64,000 nucleotides of DNA from Pelecanus crispus. Its lineage: Eukaryota; Chordata; Aves; Pelecaniformes; Pelecanidae. Below the pieces are notes generated by a model, which made no database searches, had not been told where the DNA came from, and worked only from the letters and a program-made list of their open reading frames with translations. Shown here one piece after another: positions 52,535 to 64,000 of this stretch. A program made the translations under genes and the position numbers. The DNA lies in contig NC_134662.1 of the NCBI RefSeq assembly GCF_030463565.1, forward strand, positions 6,735,001 through 6,799,000. Direction: 5' to 3'. Numbering within the stretch: position 1 is the stretch's first letter; every line of letters begins with the position of its first letter.

Positions 52535-55500
52535 ATGGCGGCGTCCAGCGGGAGGAGCGGCCGGAGGCTGTGGGCCGCACTGGTGCCCGCCGCCCTGCTG
52601 TGCCTGGCGGCCCGGGCCGCGGAGGAACCGAGCACGGCCGACTTCGACGTACGGCCCGGCGGGGAGGACCACTCCTTCTCCCGGAGCCTGGTGAGAGGCG
52701 AGGAGGGAGGGGGTGAGGAGCGGGTACGCGCCTCTCCCTGATTGGCCGCACGGCACGTCGCTCCCGCCTCTTGCCTCGGGGATTGGCTGCCAGCCAGCGA
52801 GGGAAGGCGGGACGAGCTGGTGGTGACGGGGGGGCGTCCGGGCTGGTTGCTGGGGGCCGGTTGCTAGGGGCGGGGGGACCCGGCCTCTGGCGGGGCAGGG
52901 GAGGGGGTCCCCAAGGGGGAGAGGGGTCCCCAAGGGGGGGTCTCCAAAGGCAGGAGGCTCCCAGGGAGAGGGGCGGTCCCCGAGGAGAAGGGGGTCGCCA
53001 AGGGAGGGTCTCCAGCAGAAGGAGATCCCCAAGGACAATGGCTCCCCAAGGTGGGACAGTCTCTGTGGCAAGGAGGTCCCCAGGGAGGGTGGCTTGCCAT
53101 GAAGAATGGCCCCCAGAGAGAAGGGGATCCCCAAGGTGGGTTTTCAAAGGGAGGAGGTACCCCAAGGGGAGGGAGGGGTCGCCAGGGCGAAGGGGGCCTC
53201 GAAGAAAGAGGGTCCCCACGGGGAGGAGGCTCACGAAGGGGAAGGGGCCCTATGGAGAGGGGGGCTGGGAGTGCTTGGGCCCCCAGAACATGGGTCCGCA
53301 CCCCATCACCACGGGGGGGTGAGGGCTGCACGGTCCCTGGCTCTGTCTGCACTCTGACGAGGGCCGGACATGGACGTGGTCCGTGCTCCTCCTCGGACAC
53401 CCCCAGGGTGAGACCGCCGGGGGCTGCGCAGCCCCGGTAATTCTCTCAGGTGTCCCCAGATCTCACATCATCGCCGAGAAGTGGCTGATGGTGAACAAAA
53501 AGAAGGTCCTGCTCGAGCAAGGCTGCTCATTGTCGTCTTCTCTTCTTCCAGGGGGATTACACCTGCACCTTCACATACTCAGCTCAGGGAGGAACAAACG
53601 AGGTGAGCTGGGCAAACCTCCAAGTGTTTCCCTTAGGCTCAGTCTTTACAGCTGCACAGAGTGAGAAGCTGTTCAGGATGATTTCATTTGTGATGAGCTG
53701 ATTCCAGGGACCGGGAGCTGTGAGGAAGGGTGGTTGCACCGTTTCCAACAGTGCATGTTTGCAAAAGTAACTTATTGGATTTGCTTCCCAAACAGAAGCA
53801 TCTCCTTCATGTGTTGTAATGATGCTGTGGTTCGCAAGGCCGTGACATTTGTAAGGCTTCACAGACCTCTGGGCTGGGTGTCTTTGGAGAACAGGGAGTG
53901 ACATTTTCATACCCCAGTTGGTAGGAAGGACCTCGTAGGAGTAACTCCCATGTTCTTTAGGAGGCTTGAAGGTTTTTGCAGCTCGTGTTGCTGCTGCAGT
54001 AAGTGCTGTGCAGATACACAGTTTGTACTTTCCTATCTGCAAGTCCTGTTAGAATCAGGTCCTTTTCTTTTAGTGCAAGGAGAAATGAGACTTTAACTCT
54101 TTTCTGTAACTGTGCTAATGAAATCGTGGAGGGGAGAGGGCAACCAGGCCTTGAGCTTTGAGCAACACAAAGTAACAGGGGCCATCAGCAAGTGTTGTGT
54201 AGTTAGGTTGCGTTATTTTAGAATGGTTGAAACTTGCCACGCCTGCAGCTGGGAGGGGAGGTGACTGGCCTCAGGGGTGAGCGGGAAGTAGGAGGCTCTT
54301 ACCCACAGTAACTGTTTGGACCTTTCCCCTCTGCAGCAATGGCAGATGAACATTGGCGTCAGTGAGGATAACCAGCTCTTCTCCTGCTCTGTCTGGAGGT
54401 GTGTTCTTTAACCCTAAAGTCTCTGAGGCAAAAGAATGCAGGTGGGATCTGGGCCAGGGCCCCTGCCAGTGGCCAGGGACCCTGCCTCCAGGCTGGGTTT
54501 GCCTCTCTGCAGGGCAGCACCGGAGGGCTTTCGTCTCCCGAGAGATGCTGTGACTCTGTGTGGGCTCTTTAGCCGGGCGGTGGTTGATAAATGCTGTGTT
54601 CCCCCTCTCCCCCCTCCACACTAGATGGAGCTACAAGAGAGCCGGAGGTGGCTGTGGAGGGACGGAGCCGTGAATCCCGAGCTCATCTGCACCTCCACCC
54701 TCCCTGCCGATGTCAAAGACTCTGCTTTCTTGTTTCAGGCCCCAAGGGAAGTCTTATCTCTTCTTTACCCAGTTTAAAGCTGAAGTGAAAGGAGCCAAGA
54801 TAGAGCATGCCATGGCTTATGTAAGTCCCAGCTGATCATTTGGAAGCAGGTGTGTGGGCTGCTATAACACATGAATTGGACATGGAAAACATTTATTAGA
54901 CATCTGTCCAATAAAATGTACTCCATCATGTCCCTAATTAGAGAGTGGTGGCAGTCAGGAGAGAGGCCGCAGGTAGGCTCTCCTGCACCATCTTATTTCT
55001 GCTCCCTCAACGCCTTTGGGTTGCCATTGGCTTCGCCAGCATCGGTGACTCCAAAAGACACCATTCTACCAGGGTGCACTGCACAAGGGGAGTCTTGGTT
55101 TGCCTCAACGAATTGCATGTGACAAAGTAAATAAAAACTCTGCCGGTGCTTTTGTCTGGCTCATTCTTCCATTTCCCAGTCTTCAGTGGTGAGGCTTGCA
55201 GTCACCCGAAGGACATAAGTTTGTGGTTTAACAGGAAATGGAAAAATAGCCAGAGATTTTCCTTCCGATTTGCTTTGTGGATTTAATTCACTCCACATTA
55301 TTAAAACACAAGTTCATTCCTCAAAATGTGCTGTTTGTTTGTTTGCTTGCTTTAAATACAGTAGCTTCTTGGATTGCCTCAACTGCTTAAACGTTCTTCC
55401 TTCCCATTTCAGTCTCAAGCTGCAGTGGGTGGACAAAGCGACGTCCCCTTAAAACAGGAAGAATTTGAAATCACCGAAACAACAGGTCTGTGGCCGAGAG

Positions 55501-55934
55501 AACTATTTGAGAAAGGGTCTGGAGTGGGAGACAAGCCTGGCTGTCTACCAGGAGACGAGTATTTAAGCTTAATGCGTATAGGTGACAATGACTAGGATAA
55601 TAGTGCATGTTACAGTCAGGGGTGTAGCGCTCTTGATCCATAGCTGGCAGCAGGTTTTTGCAGGTCCCGTTCCAGTGTAAATGTTAAATTAGCATGGGGG
55701 AAGAACGGGTTTATCACAACATGCTTGTTGCGTGCATAAAAAGGAAGTGCAATGCCCGACTTGCTGGCTTTATCGTCCTGGAAAAGAACCAGTAGGGCTG
55801 TTCTGTTCATGCTTTACCATCTGTTTATCCTGTGCTTGTTTTCTCTCTTTCTAGTGTCTCACAGGGAAGGCAAGTTCCGTTTTGAACTGTCCAAACTCAT
55901 GATTGTAGCAAAAACACCCCGTGACGAGCTGTGA
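52535..55934 (+). CDS. MYDGF: myeloid-derived growth factor, 6 exons
   Basis: Secretory-pathway protein, known in mammals as a monocyte/macrophage-derived cardioprotective factor (formerly C19orf10), with part of the pool held in the ER/Golgi. Exons: 52535-52690, 53552-53602, 54337-54398, 54739-54820, 55413-55485, 55855-55934; all GT-AG, 504 bases, 167 residues against 173 in human. A signal peptide (residues 1 to about 28) is followed by the single UPF0556 domain with diagnostic stretches FDVRPGG, QGGTNEQWQMNIG, PQGKSYLFFTQFKAEVKGA and ELSKLMIVAK. The C terminus is RDEL, a KDEL-type retrieval signal; human has RTEL. An in-frame ATG at 52454 could add 27 residues that are not signal-like, so I chose 52535. 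It lies downstream of the cathepsin gene and converges on TNFAIP8L1. Confidence 0.97.
52875..53270. repeat. degenerate purine-rich minisatellite in MYDGF intron 1
   Basis: The motif GTCCCCAAGG with GGGAGG/GGGGAG spacers recurs about every 15 or 30 bases over some 400 bases. Units are diverged and register is loose. Plus-strand purine content is very high. Frames through it give repetitive Leu-Gly-Asp/Pro-type artefacts on the minus strand. Confidence 0.8.
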
Positions 55935-56698
55935 CCCCGAGGCCGGTGTTGGGCAGGGTGTTTTGGCTGGAAGAGCATAGCAGATAAAGAGGATTACTTG
56001 TTAACTGCGGGTTTTTTTGGTTGGCCAAACCTTTTATGTTTTCCATATTGAAATGTGCTAGGGTCCAACACAAGTGGGACTTGGAGGTGTTAAGACAGAT
56101 GCATTCTGTCTTGTGTCAGAGTAACAATGTGCTTTGCAGCTGGAAACCTCCTCAGAGACTCCTGATCTGCAGCCAGCCATTCTGTCGCCCGCTTTCTGCT
56201 CGGCTGATCTGCTGAATATGGTAAAGCTCCCCTCGAACGGGGGCTCCTTATCTCCCTTGCTAGGAAGAGCAATGCAGAAAGATAAGTGGCTGGATTTAAA
56301 CAGGGTTTGCTAAAGGAAAGTTGTTAACTCTGTAGTCTCTGGAGGGGAGACAGGATTTCTCTCTCTGCAAGCATGACAGGAGGAAATAATTACATTGGGG
56401 GGGGGAAGGGATAGAGCTGGCCAAAGCTATCTGACTCCTTGTTGAGTGCAGCTGCCGAAGACCTTCGCTGGGGAAGATGTTCCGGACCTGCCCTACTGCA
56501 GAGCGTGGGTTGGGATAACTTGGGATGGGGAAGGCAGAGCTGCTTATTCTGACACAACCCAGGAATCAATCCAAGCAACACTTTCATGTCTAAGTACAAC
56601 TGCAGGACGATTTTCTACGTACAGAAGTGATTTTTTTCTTATCTAGAGTAATAACAGTGAGGGAATGTGGAATTCCTTTTCTGTGTAAATACAACACA

Positions 56699-56712
56699 AA
56701 TAAAGAAATAAA
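56699..56712 (+). promoter_or_regulatory. MYDGF: tandem polyadenylation signals, MYDGF
   Basis: Two AATAAA hexamers (56699-56704 and 56707-56712) lie about 770 bases after the MYDGF stop, which sets the 3' UTR at roughly 800 bases. Confidence 0.8.
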
Positions 56713-56729
56713 GCATCATGCTCTGGCCT

Positions 56730-58620
56730 GAGCTTGCTCCGCTCTGTGACTCCTGCCCTCTCCAACGCGATGCCTGGCGAGTGGCGCGACCTTCGGTGTT
56801 TACTTGGCCAGGAGGAGCCGAGATGTTACACGGGGGTTCTGCCCACCCGAGAGGAGCCCCAGCACATGAGAACAAGACTCCAGCTGTAAGTTTGCATGAC
56901 CCAGCACTGTCATGATGAGTGCTTTTGATGCCTGGTGATGGTTGTGGTTGTTGGTAGCTGCTCTGCCCATTTTGGGGGGAGTTCCCTGGTTTTTGGCAGT
57001 CTGGGGGTGCTTTGCACTGGGGATTTTACAAGCTCTGTTTTCCAAGCTGTTCCTAAATGCTTCTGTCTCTGCTGTGCGGCTCCTTCTGGATCTGCAGATA
57101 ACCTGCAGGGCCCAGAAGCGTCCCCGGTGTGCTCCTGCCTGAGCTCTGAGAGGCATTTAGGGTGCTGATGTTGCAGGTCTCCGACCTTTCTCCCTGTTTA
57201 ATCAGCCCCTGGGAGAGAACCAGACCAAAGGGAGTTGAAGGGACTCATTTCCCAGACTTGTGCAGCCAGGGTTGGGATGGGAAACCCAGGGCATAAGATG
57301 GCTCTTCTAGCAGATAGTGTGCTCTCCAGGGCTTCCCCGGGACAAAAAGGCAGAGGTTTGGGAACAAGGCAGGTGCTTGGTGTGGGGGAGAAGTTTCAGA
57401 TTAGACACCTGTACGTGAAGGAAAGCTGGTGCCAGGCATTTGGTGGGTTAAACGTGGTCCTGGGGTGTACGAAACCCTGGGGACAAAGGGAACAGCCGTG
57501 AGTTGGGGCTCATCTGAGCAGAGATGTTTCATGCAATTAAGGAGCATCTTGCAGCTGGTGCCGACACACACCTCGAGAACAAAACAGCGAAGCGTTTCTG
57601 GCTGTCAGCGCAGCAGCCGCTGCCACCGCATCCATCAGCCCTGTTCCGCTTTGCCTGCTTGCTGCATCTGCCGATAACCACCGAGCTGTTTCCAGCTCCA
57701 GCTCCTCTTCAGCACATACCTGACAGCTGCCGCGAGCCCGGGGGGGACGGGAACGTCTGTTCTCAAATGCCGCACGCCAAAGGCCGACTTCACCCTGCCC
57801 TCCCCGAGGGACCGACACCTCGGTGGATCTTGGCCGCATTCTCCTCCATGCACACCTGCAAATGCGCTTTACCCCCGACCCCAAGCTGCTTCGCGCAATT
57901 AAATTAGCTGCGATAGCTGGAGCCAGGCCTGTGAAATGACGGAGATAGGGGCTTTATTTCTTTTATTTAATCTTTAAGGCTGAAAGTTATCAGTGCCTCG
58001 AGCCAGCGGTGGAAAGGGAGCAGCAAACAGGAGCCGTGGAGCTGCTCTCTGCCCACAAGCGCTGGCAGCCTCCTGTGCCTGGAGACATCCCATGGAACAG
58101 GAGGCACAAGAAGGTCGCGGAGATAAGGCCGGCTGAGATTGTGCAGCATCTTGTATGCTAAAAGAGCAATTTTCGGTGTTCAAAGCCGAGATCAGCGTGT
58201 TGGAAGCGGGCCATGGCTGGTGCCCCCATGCTCTGAGAGCACAACGCTTTTACAACACGCCTGTATTGAATTCTGCAAAGTTGCCCGTTGCTTTCTGCTA
58301 TCAGGGTTGTACTTTTTTAGCTCCCGCTGTGCAGCGAGGGGACACGGGCATGCAGAGGAGCACCCCAGACCTTTGCTGTCAGTTTGCGCTGGGTTTTGCA
58401 CCACGTTTCCTCCCACCAGTTCAGCGCCGGCCATGCAAAGCCCAGAGCTGCTGTGCCATGGAGCAGGGGCAGCCTGGCCAGTAGTGATGCCAGGGGACGG
58501 AGAGTAAAAACCCCCGGTCGCAGAGAGCAATCACCATTTAAAAGACAAAACCAACTGTCCCTGGCGCTCATTTTATCACTGTCAACCACCTTTGTATCAA
58601 CCGCATGGAGCACCCAGGCC
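56730..58620. other. spacer between MYDGF and TNFAIP8L1 3' ends
   Basis: The genes converge here and I see no further gene. Reverse-strand AATAAA signals also occur at 57958-57953 and 57967-57962, so a longer TNFAIP8L1 3' UTR reaching to about 57.95 kb is possible. Confidence 0.5.
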
Positions 58621-58631
58621 AAACAGGTGAT

Positions 58632-58637
58632 TTTATT
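58632..58637 (-). promoter_or_regulatory. TNFAIP8L1: candidate polyadenylation signal, TNFAIP8L1
   Basis: TTTATT on the plus strand is AATAAA on the minus strand, about 880 bases past the TNFAIP8L1 stop. It is the nearest such signal I noticed. Use is inferred. Confidence 0.5.
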
Positions 58638-59513
58638 TAAATAACTCATCAGAGTTATAACTACAGTTTGCTAAAAAATAACAACCATAACTCAGTCGAG
58701 GACACGTAAAACATATGAAATCCTAGGGAGAGCTTTGGACGACCACTGAGGAAGGTGTCGGAGCCATCACAGTGGTGCTGTCCCGGGAGGCTCGCGGGGG
58801 GAGTTGGGTCTTGGATGAAGGGTGTACCTGGGCTGCAGGGACGGAGCAGGTCCCTCCAGCTCCCTCCCTGCCTGGAGGGACAGCTGCTCGCCCAGGCAAG
58901 GTGGGATCCTCCTGGTCTCAAGGACTTGTCTTTTAGGAGGCCAAAGCCCATGCTAGCCTGCAAGGTGCAGAAGCACCTTCCTACCCTGGGCAGCACGAGT
59001 CTGGACCATGATTCGCTCCCACCGTGTCATGGAGCAGCTGAAAGACAACCACGGGGCTCCACAACCCTCCAGTAACAGGGTCTCACAATCGTTCACCCAA
59101 CCAACTGCCCACCCACCCACAGACACCTTAGAGGGGTTACGCACCATGAGCCTTTGGTTTGGTTTTCCCCCAGGAGAGTTACAGTAGAGTTCAAGGTGAG
59201 GAGTCCAGTTCCTTGGACTCTGAGCTAAGAGCACTTGGTGGGCAAAGGAAAAACTGTACAGCAGGAGCCCAGAAGCCCAGGATCACCTGGAAAGGACTCC
59301 GTCCAGCACAGGGCAGGTTTGCAGAACCCAGGCAAGGGTTAGACAAAGTCAAGAGGTTCAGTCTTTTGTAGAAACGAGGAGAAAATGAGTTAGCACTGCA
59401 GAGGAGAAGAGGACATCAAGCCTGGTGATGGCCAAAACAGGCGTATGTCCTGTCCTCAGTCTCACAGAAGGCAGAGTCCGGCAGTCGCTGCCAATGGCCC
59501 GTCTCGGCCAACT

Positions 59514-60074
59514 TCATATGCTGTCCTCCTCCAGCATCTTGTTAACCCCTTCACAGATCCTCTTCAGGTGGGTGCGGTAGGGCTCAGATGGCCCGTAGAG
59601 AGCCGAGAGGAACTCATAGTCCGCAAAGTGATTAAAGACGTGGTTGATGCGGGAATGGGATTTGGCCGTCAGGTGGCCGTTGACAGCCTGGTGCAGCAGG
59701 TCCCGGCACTCCGTGAGGACACCCGACATGACCCGGCGGTCAAAGGTGAAGTCTATCTGGTGGAAGCTGACGGCCGTCATGGCCAAAGTATGCACCTTCT
59801 TGCGGAAGCGCTCCATCACCAGCAGCTCCTCGGGGTTGAACTGCCCGTTGCGGTAGAGCACACCCAACTTCATGACAATCTTGATGAGGTTTTTAATGAT
59901 CTTCTGGGCCTCTTTGCGGTTGTGGGTGTACTCCTTGGTGGCCCGGTAGAGCTCATCCAAGATCTCGCTGCTGGTGTCGTCAATGAAGACGTTGGCTATG
60001 GTCTTGGTAGCCATCTTGCTCAAGAGCTTCTTCTGGGCCTGCATGGCCAGGTTCTTGGTGCTGAAGGTGTCCAT
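59514..60074 (-). CDS. TNFAIP8L1: TNF alpha-induced protein 8-like 1 (TIPE1)
   Basis: Cytosolic member of the TNFAIP8/TIPE family. These proteins form a helical barrel with a hydrophobic cavity that binds lipids or phosphoinositides, and they act in cell death, autophagy and growth signalling. The single coding exon gives 186 residues, the length of human TIPE1. It starts [20 protein letters not shown] and contains the family stretches [31 protein letters not shown] and [18 protein letters not shown], ending in [16 protein letters not shown]. Overall it is closer to TIPE1 than to TNFAIP8, TIPE2 or TIPE3 in my memory. The start is fixed by a CTGCAG/AG-ATG splice acceptor two bases upstream (exon edge 60076), so a non-coding first exon lies further right. 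It converges on MYDGF, as in human. Confidence 0.96.
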   Translation of the reverse strand: MDTFSTKNLAMQAQKKLLSKMATKTIANVFIDDTSSEILDELYRATKEYTHNRKEAQKIIKNLIKIVMKLGVLYRNGQFNPEELLVMERFRKKVHTLAMTAVSFHQIDFTFDRRVMSGVLTECRDLLHQAVNGHLTAKSHSRINHVFNHFADYEFLSALYGPSEPYRTHLKRICEGVNKMLEEDSI

Positions 60075-61154
60075 CTCTGCAGGGGGAAGAGGCATGCACA
60101 CAGTTCAGCCCATGCCCTGGATCAGTCCCCGTCCCCTCTCCTCCCCACGCAGCCTTTTGGGAGGAGGAGAAGCACCTCTGGCCAACAGCAAGACCGAGAG
60201 GAGCTCCTGGCTGCCAGGGCAGGCAAGAGCTGAGCTCACGCCCCAGGTTTTGCTGGTGGGACGAGTTACAGGGTGTTCCCACCTTCCTTCCCCAAACTCT
60301 GGGGAGAAGCTACGGTGTGATGGGCAGCGCTGGAGGTGAGCAAGGTCCCATACCTGAGCATTGCCTGTGACCTTCCATCCCCGTCTCCCTCCTGTGACCG
60401 GCGCCGCCCTCCTCCCCGTGCAGGAAGGACTCTTGCCCCATCATTTTGACATTTTTCTTCCTTAAAACCTGACTCACTTCCTGCAGGGTGAGTTGGGGAC
60501 AACCCAGGTGATGGCTGAGTCACCCACTGCAGCCGGCACAGCCACGTGCTGGCATACAGCCTGGCGCCCACCGAGGCCGGGACGGCACAGCCAGTTTGCA
60601 GCACCCACTGATGTGCATTGAAGCCCTTTTCCCCAGTGCTTCCTACCCCGGTACGCCCACGCCGTCGGAGCTCGGACTCGTTCTGGCATGGTCTCGGCTT
60701 CCCCCAGAGCCGGCACGAGCATTGCACAGAGGTGAATAATTCAGCAAGCCCGAAACCTCACCCCTTGCTCACCTACAGCCTGACTCCCCACGCCCCGGCA
60801 GGACCAAATCAATCATCTCGGGCAGATTACAGCTTTAAAAACTGCTGTGAATGAAAAAAACGCCACCAAACCTGGAGACGCATCTTGCCCCAGGAAATCG
60901 CAGAGCTACAAATCACAGGGAGGCGAGAACAGCATGATAACAACCGGCTCCCGCGCCAGGATGGATGGGCAGGGATGGGGGTTGCTTATGCAAGAGCCTG
61001 CACGTGGCACGGTCAGCCTGGCAAAGCGAGAGCGGGGAAGGGATGGGATCGCGCTATAAATACATCACCAGGGAGGAGAGAAGAGCTATTTAAGCTAAAG
61101 GATGCTGCTGGTGTGAGAATGGATGGGGATAAGTTGGCCATGGATATGGAGAGG

Positions 61155-61179
61155 AGGGTTAGGGTTAGGGTTAGGGTTA
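61155..61179. repeat. interstitial telomeric repeat, 4 units
   Basis: Four perfect AGGGTT units (the TTAGGG telomere motif) plus one base. This is short enough to be a DNA-repair insertion and is not a chromosome end. Confidence 0.9.
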
Positions 61180-63625
61180 TTCTAGCGCAGAACCAAGTTC
61201 ATCTCCATTGCGGGCAGCCCTGCAGACCGCCCCGGCCGAGCCGCCACCCGGTCCCGGACCCCCTCCGGGAATCCTCGATCCCAATCCTACCACCACGGAG
61301 CGCACGCCAGGCTCTCGGGCGCAAACCCCGGCTTCCCGCGGAGCTCAGATACCCCGCTGCGGCCAAGGCTCCGTCTCACTGCAGCTGGTCATGCAAGAGC
61401 AATGGTGCAAGGGCGACGGTGCGAGGGCAATGGTGCATGGGCGATGGCGCAAGCTGAGCCCTGGCTTCCCGAGCTCAAGGGCGACCGAGACTCTGCGAGG
61501 GCGTGAATTAAGCAAGGGGTAACGGAACCGCTGCCACCGTCACCGTGTGAGCTGCCGCATGCAGTGTTATTTACAGCCCTTAGGAAAAACACGGAGGTTT
61601 GTAAGTATTTCCTTCGATGTGAAAACATTGATTTTTGCCAGCTTGAGCTTCAAGCTGAGGCTCTCGCGCTTAATAAGACAGAAATGACAAAGCAGAGGCT
61701 GCTCTCGTAGAGCCGTCGGCAGCTCCCAGGCAGGTCAGGCTCGCTTAACGCCAAAGGCTCTGTGCACGAGATGCTGCCGGAGCCGAGCCCGGAGGGACGG
61801 GCAGGACGGGCGGAGGCAGCGTGGCTCCATCTTCTCTCCCTTGGCCGTAAAGGGGGACCTGCTCTGCCCGTGGCGGGCAGCCTCTTCCGGAAGGAGCAGG
61901 GCTTTGCCGCGGTGTTGGCACCCTGGAAGTCCCCTCCCTTGCTTCCCACAGCAGTTGTGGGGTGCCCTGGGCTCCCTGCTGGGAGTGGTGCCCGGATAAA
62001 TAGGAATTCCCACGCCTGAGCTCTCTGTTGGGCGACTGCAGTCATAAAGCGAGTGCAAACCCCACCTACGGAGCCCATAAAAAGTAGGAAGCTGCCCCAC
62101 GCGCCCACGGCTCCCGATTAGCGACTGTAATAACAGATCAACCCTCCGCTCCCGGCACTGAATAACGCCTGGCTGCCCCGCAGCCCTCTCCTGGGACCGG
62201 GGAGATGAGCATCGCTCGTGGGGGAAAACTGAGGCACGAAGCGGTGGTGGTGGGTCTTTCCTGGACCCCAAAACCGCGACCTGCTCCTTCTCCAGCGCCC
62301 ACGGGCTGTTTTGCAGGTCGCTCGCTGCAAACCCCAAGGAAACCCAAGCTCACCTCCCGGCACGTTCGCTCCCACTCAGCACCGGGCCGGTTAACCTGGC
62401 ACCCTCCGCACCACGCTCTGTCCCACCAGGACCTGCTGACTCAGCACCAACCAGGAGATTTCACTGGAACGAGCCGTTTTCCTGCCGGGAAGGGCCCCGC
62501 GACCCCATTGTTCATGGAGGGGCTGCTATCGGCATGCAGAAGAGGCAAGCCTTGCCCCGACAAGCAAACTCGAGACCGAAATAAACCACCCCGTTTCCTT
62601 CCTGTCGCTGAAGTTTCCAGCCCTGCTCAGGGCTTGTTTTTCCCCCCCCCCTTCTTCTTTTTAATGAAAACGCCCTCGAAAAACAGCTTCTTCCACCAAA
62701 AAAAGAGCAAGCGGGCGTTGCTTTCACCAAATCGCTCCATGTGCCGGAAGAGCACGGCGGGGCTGTGGTCCCAACGGTGGCTTTGGGGGAGTTCCCACCC
62801 CTTTTGCAGGTTTTGGGAGGGGGTTTTTGCAGCCCTGAGCGGTGGTGCGAGGGCTCAGCGCGAGGGTGGGACACCCGGATGTCCTGCGCAAGGTGGGGAT
62901 GCGGTGACACAGCCGAAGTCCCTGCCACGGGCCGCCCTGGGGACAGGCGTGCGCCAGCGCTGGGGCGCAGCGTCCCAGCCGTGCCGCCGCAGGGCAGGGG
63001 AGCCCAGGGCCAAACCCAGCGCTGGCAGAGGACAGGCAGCCCTGCCGGCACCTCCGCCGACAGGTTTGGCGTTCCTCCCCGCCGGGCCGGCACCCACGAG
63101 CGTCTGATCCAACACCCGGCTGCAACCTCATCCCCCCCATCCCGTGGGGACCCCCCCCGCAAAACACCTCCTACGCCATGGCGGGTGCAAGCGAGAGCAG
63201 AGTCCGGCCCTGTCATTAAAGAGCATCAGTTAAAGCTCCCGGCTGCAGGGGGGGAACACGAGACCCCGTCATCCTGCCAGCACCTGGGGCCGGCGGCGCT
63301 GGCACGTGCCGTGGCAGAGCCGCCGCGCGAGCGCCGGCTGGCAGCTCGTTTGCGGCAGAGGGGCCGAATCCAGCAGCGACGCCGTCCCAGGGTTATTTCT
63401 ACCTGCCCCAAAGATCCTGTGCCCCGCCCATCCCCATCTCCGGGTACCCCCCAGTGGCTCCGTGTGCTCGCCCCCCCAGGCCCCCCCCAGCTCCCTCGGC
63501 AGCGGGCTGAATATTTCATGCAGGAAAGCAAAAGCACTTAAATAATTTATGGGGCAGCATGGAGCACGTGTGCAGCGTGAGGGGAGGGCTCCGTGAAGCT
63601 CCAGCTGAGAGCAGAGGCACCTCCG

Positions 63626-63656
63626 CCTCCTCTTCCTCCTCCTCCTCCTCCTCCTC
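63626..63656. repeat. TCC trinucleotide repeat
   Basis: About ten TCC/CCT units with one TTC interruption. This is simple sequence. Confidence 0.9.
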
Positions 63657-64000
63657 ACCAGGCCCACACTAACAAGCCCCACGCTCCCCGTCTTGCTGCA
63701 AGTTTCCTCCGACACAGAGGCATCGTCTCCCTGGCGGGGGCCAACACTAAAAGCAAACGTGCAGCGGTGGAGATCTCCCCGGTTTTCCCTCCAACCCATG
63801 CGCTGTTTCCTCCCGCTGCTCCGGAAAACACCCCAGCTCTGCACCCCGGCACTCCCGGTCCCCCCGAAGCACCAGCCAAACGCCGGGGCGGGCGGATGGG
63901 ATCCCGCCGCTCCGCTCTCAGTGCCCCGGCATCGCTTTCCACCAGCTCCCCCCGCCTCCAACCCCCATTAATTAATTAAACCCTGCCGCTGTGCTGGATT

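Larger units (their letters stand above)
60080..64000. other. TNFAIP8L1 upstream region, no second gene seen
   Basis: This stretch must hold the non-coding first exon and promoter of TNFAIP8L1 unless they lie beyond the window. CpG-rich blocks at about 61.19-61.48 kb and 62.85-63.5 kb are candidates. Open frames here are GC artefacts on both strands. From memory SEMA6B lies beyond TNFAIP8L1 in human, but I see no exon of it. Confidence 0.45.

Noticed and set aside
60075-60101. Upstream in-frame extension of TNFAIP8L1 (adds MCMPLPPAE)
   Set aside because: The added codons read through a clear splice acceptor (polypyrimidine tract and CTGCAG), so they are intronic.
62205-63979. Large GC-rich frames at the right edge of the window
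   Set aside because: Overlapping on both strands, low complexity, no recognisable SEMA6B or other exon.

Overview
The window is vertebrate nuclear DNA, most likely from a bird. Genes are split by GT-AG introns. CpG islands sit at promoters, CR1-type LINE ends and old MIR-like SINEs are scattered through the introns and spacers, and the DNA is compact and GC-rich with minisatellites, as on an avian microchromosome. A crocodilian or turtle is not excluded. From memory, the gene order TNFAIP8L1 - MYDGF - DPP9 - tRNA-Gly/tRNA-Val matches human 19p13.3 in inverted orientation.

Layout. 1-5.5 kb: no convincing gene, several old repeats. 5.56-7.3 kb: a CpG island with a minus-strand promoter (CRE-like site, CATAAAAG box, strong splice donor), flanked by three layers of tandem repeat including a strictly phased 40 x 16-bp array. 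7.3-23.5 kb: a long spacer with CR1, MIR and CA-rich tracts, plus unexplained coding-like patches on the minus strand (best at 19.8-21.2 kb). 23.5-26 kb: GC-rich block with convergent tRNA-Val(CAC) and tRNA-Gly(TCC) genes and the DPP9 promoter.

27.3-46.5 kb: DPP9 on the plus strand, resolved into 20 coding exons that give exactly 892 residues (long form) or 863 residues (short form), with an ATTAAA signal near 46.48 kb. 49.4-51.7 kb: a complete seven-exon cathepsin L-like cysteine protease that I do not recall at this place in mammals. 52.5-56.7 kb: MYDGF in six exons. 58.6-60.1 kb: TNFAIP8L1 on the minus strand, its whole coding sequence in one exon. 60.1-64 kb: spacer with CpG-rich stretches, a short interstitial telomeric repeat and a trinucleotide tract, probably holding the TNFAIP8L1 promoter.

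The genes do not form one pathway. DPP9 is a cytosolic/nuclear post-proline dipeptidase, the cathepsin is a lysosomal or secreted papain-family protease, MYDGF is a secretory-pathway growth factor and TNFAIP8L1 is a cytosolic TIPE-family protein. What joins them is old synteny. All exon boundaries were read by eye from splice signals and from remembered family sequences; no search was run.
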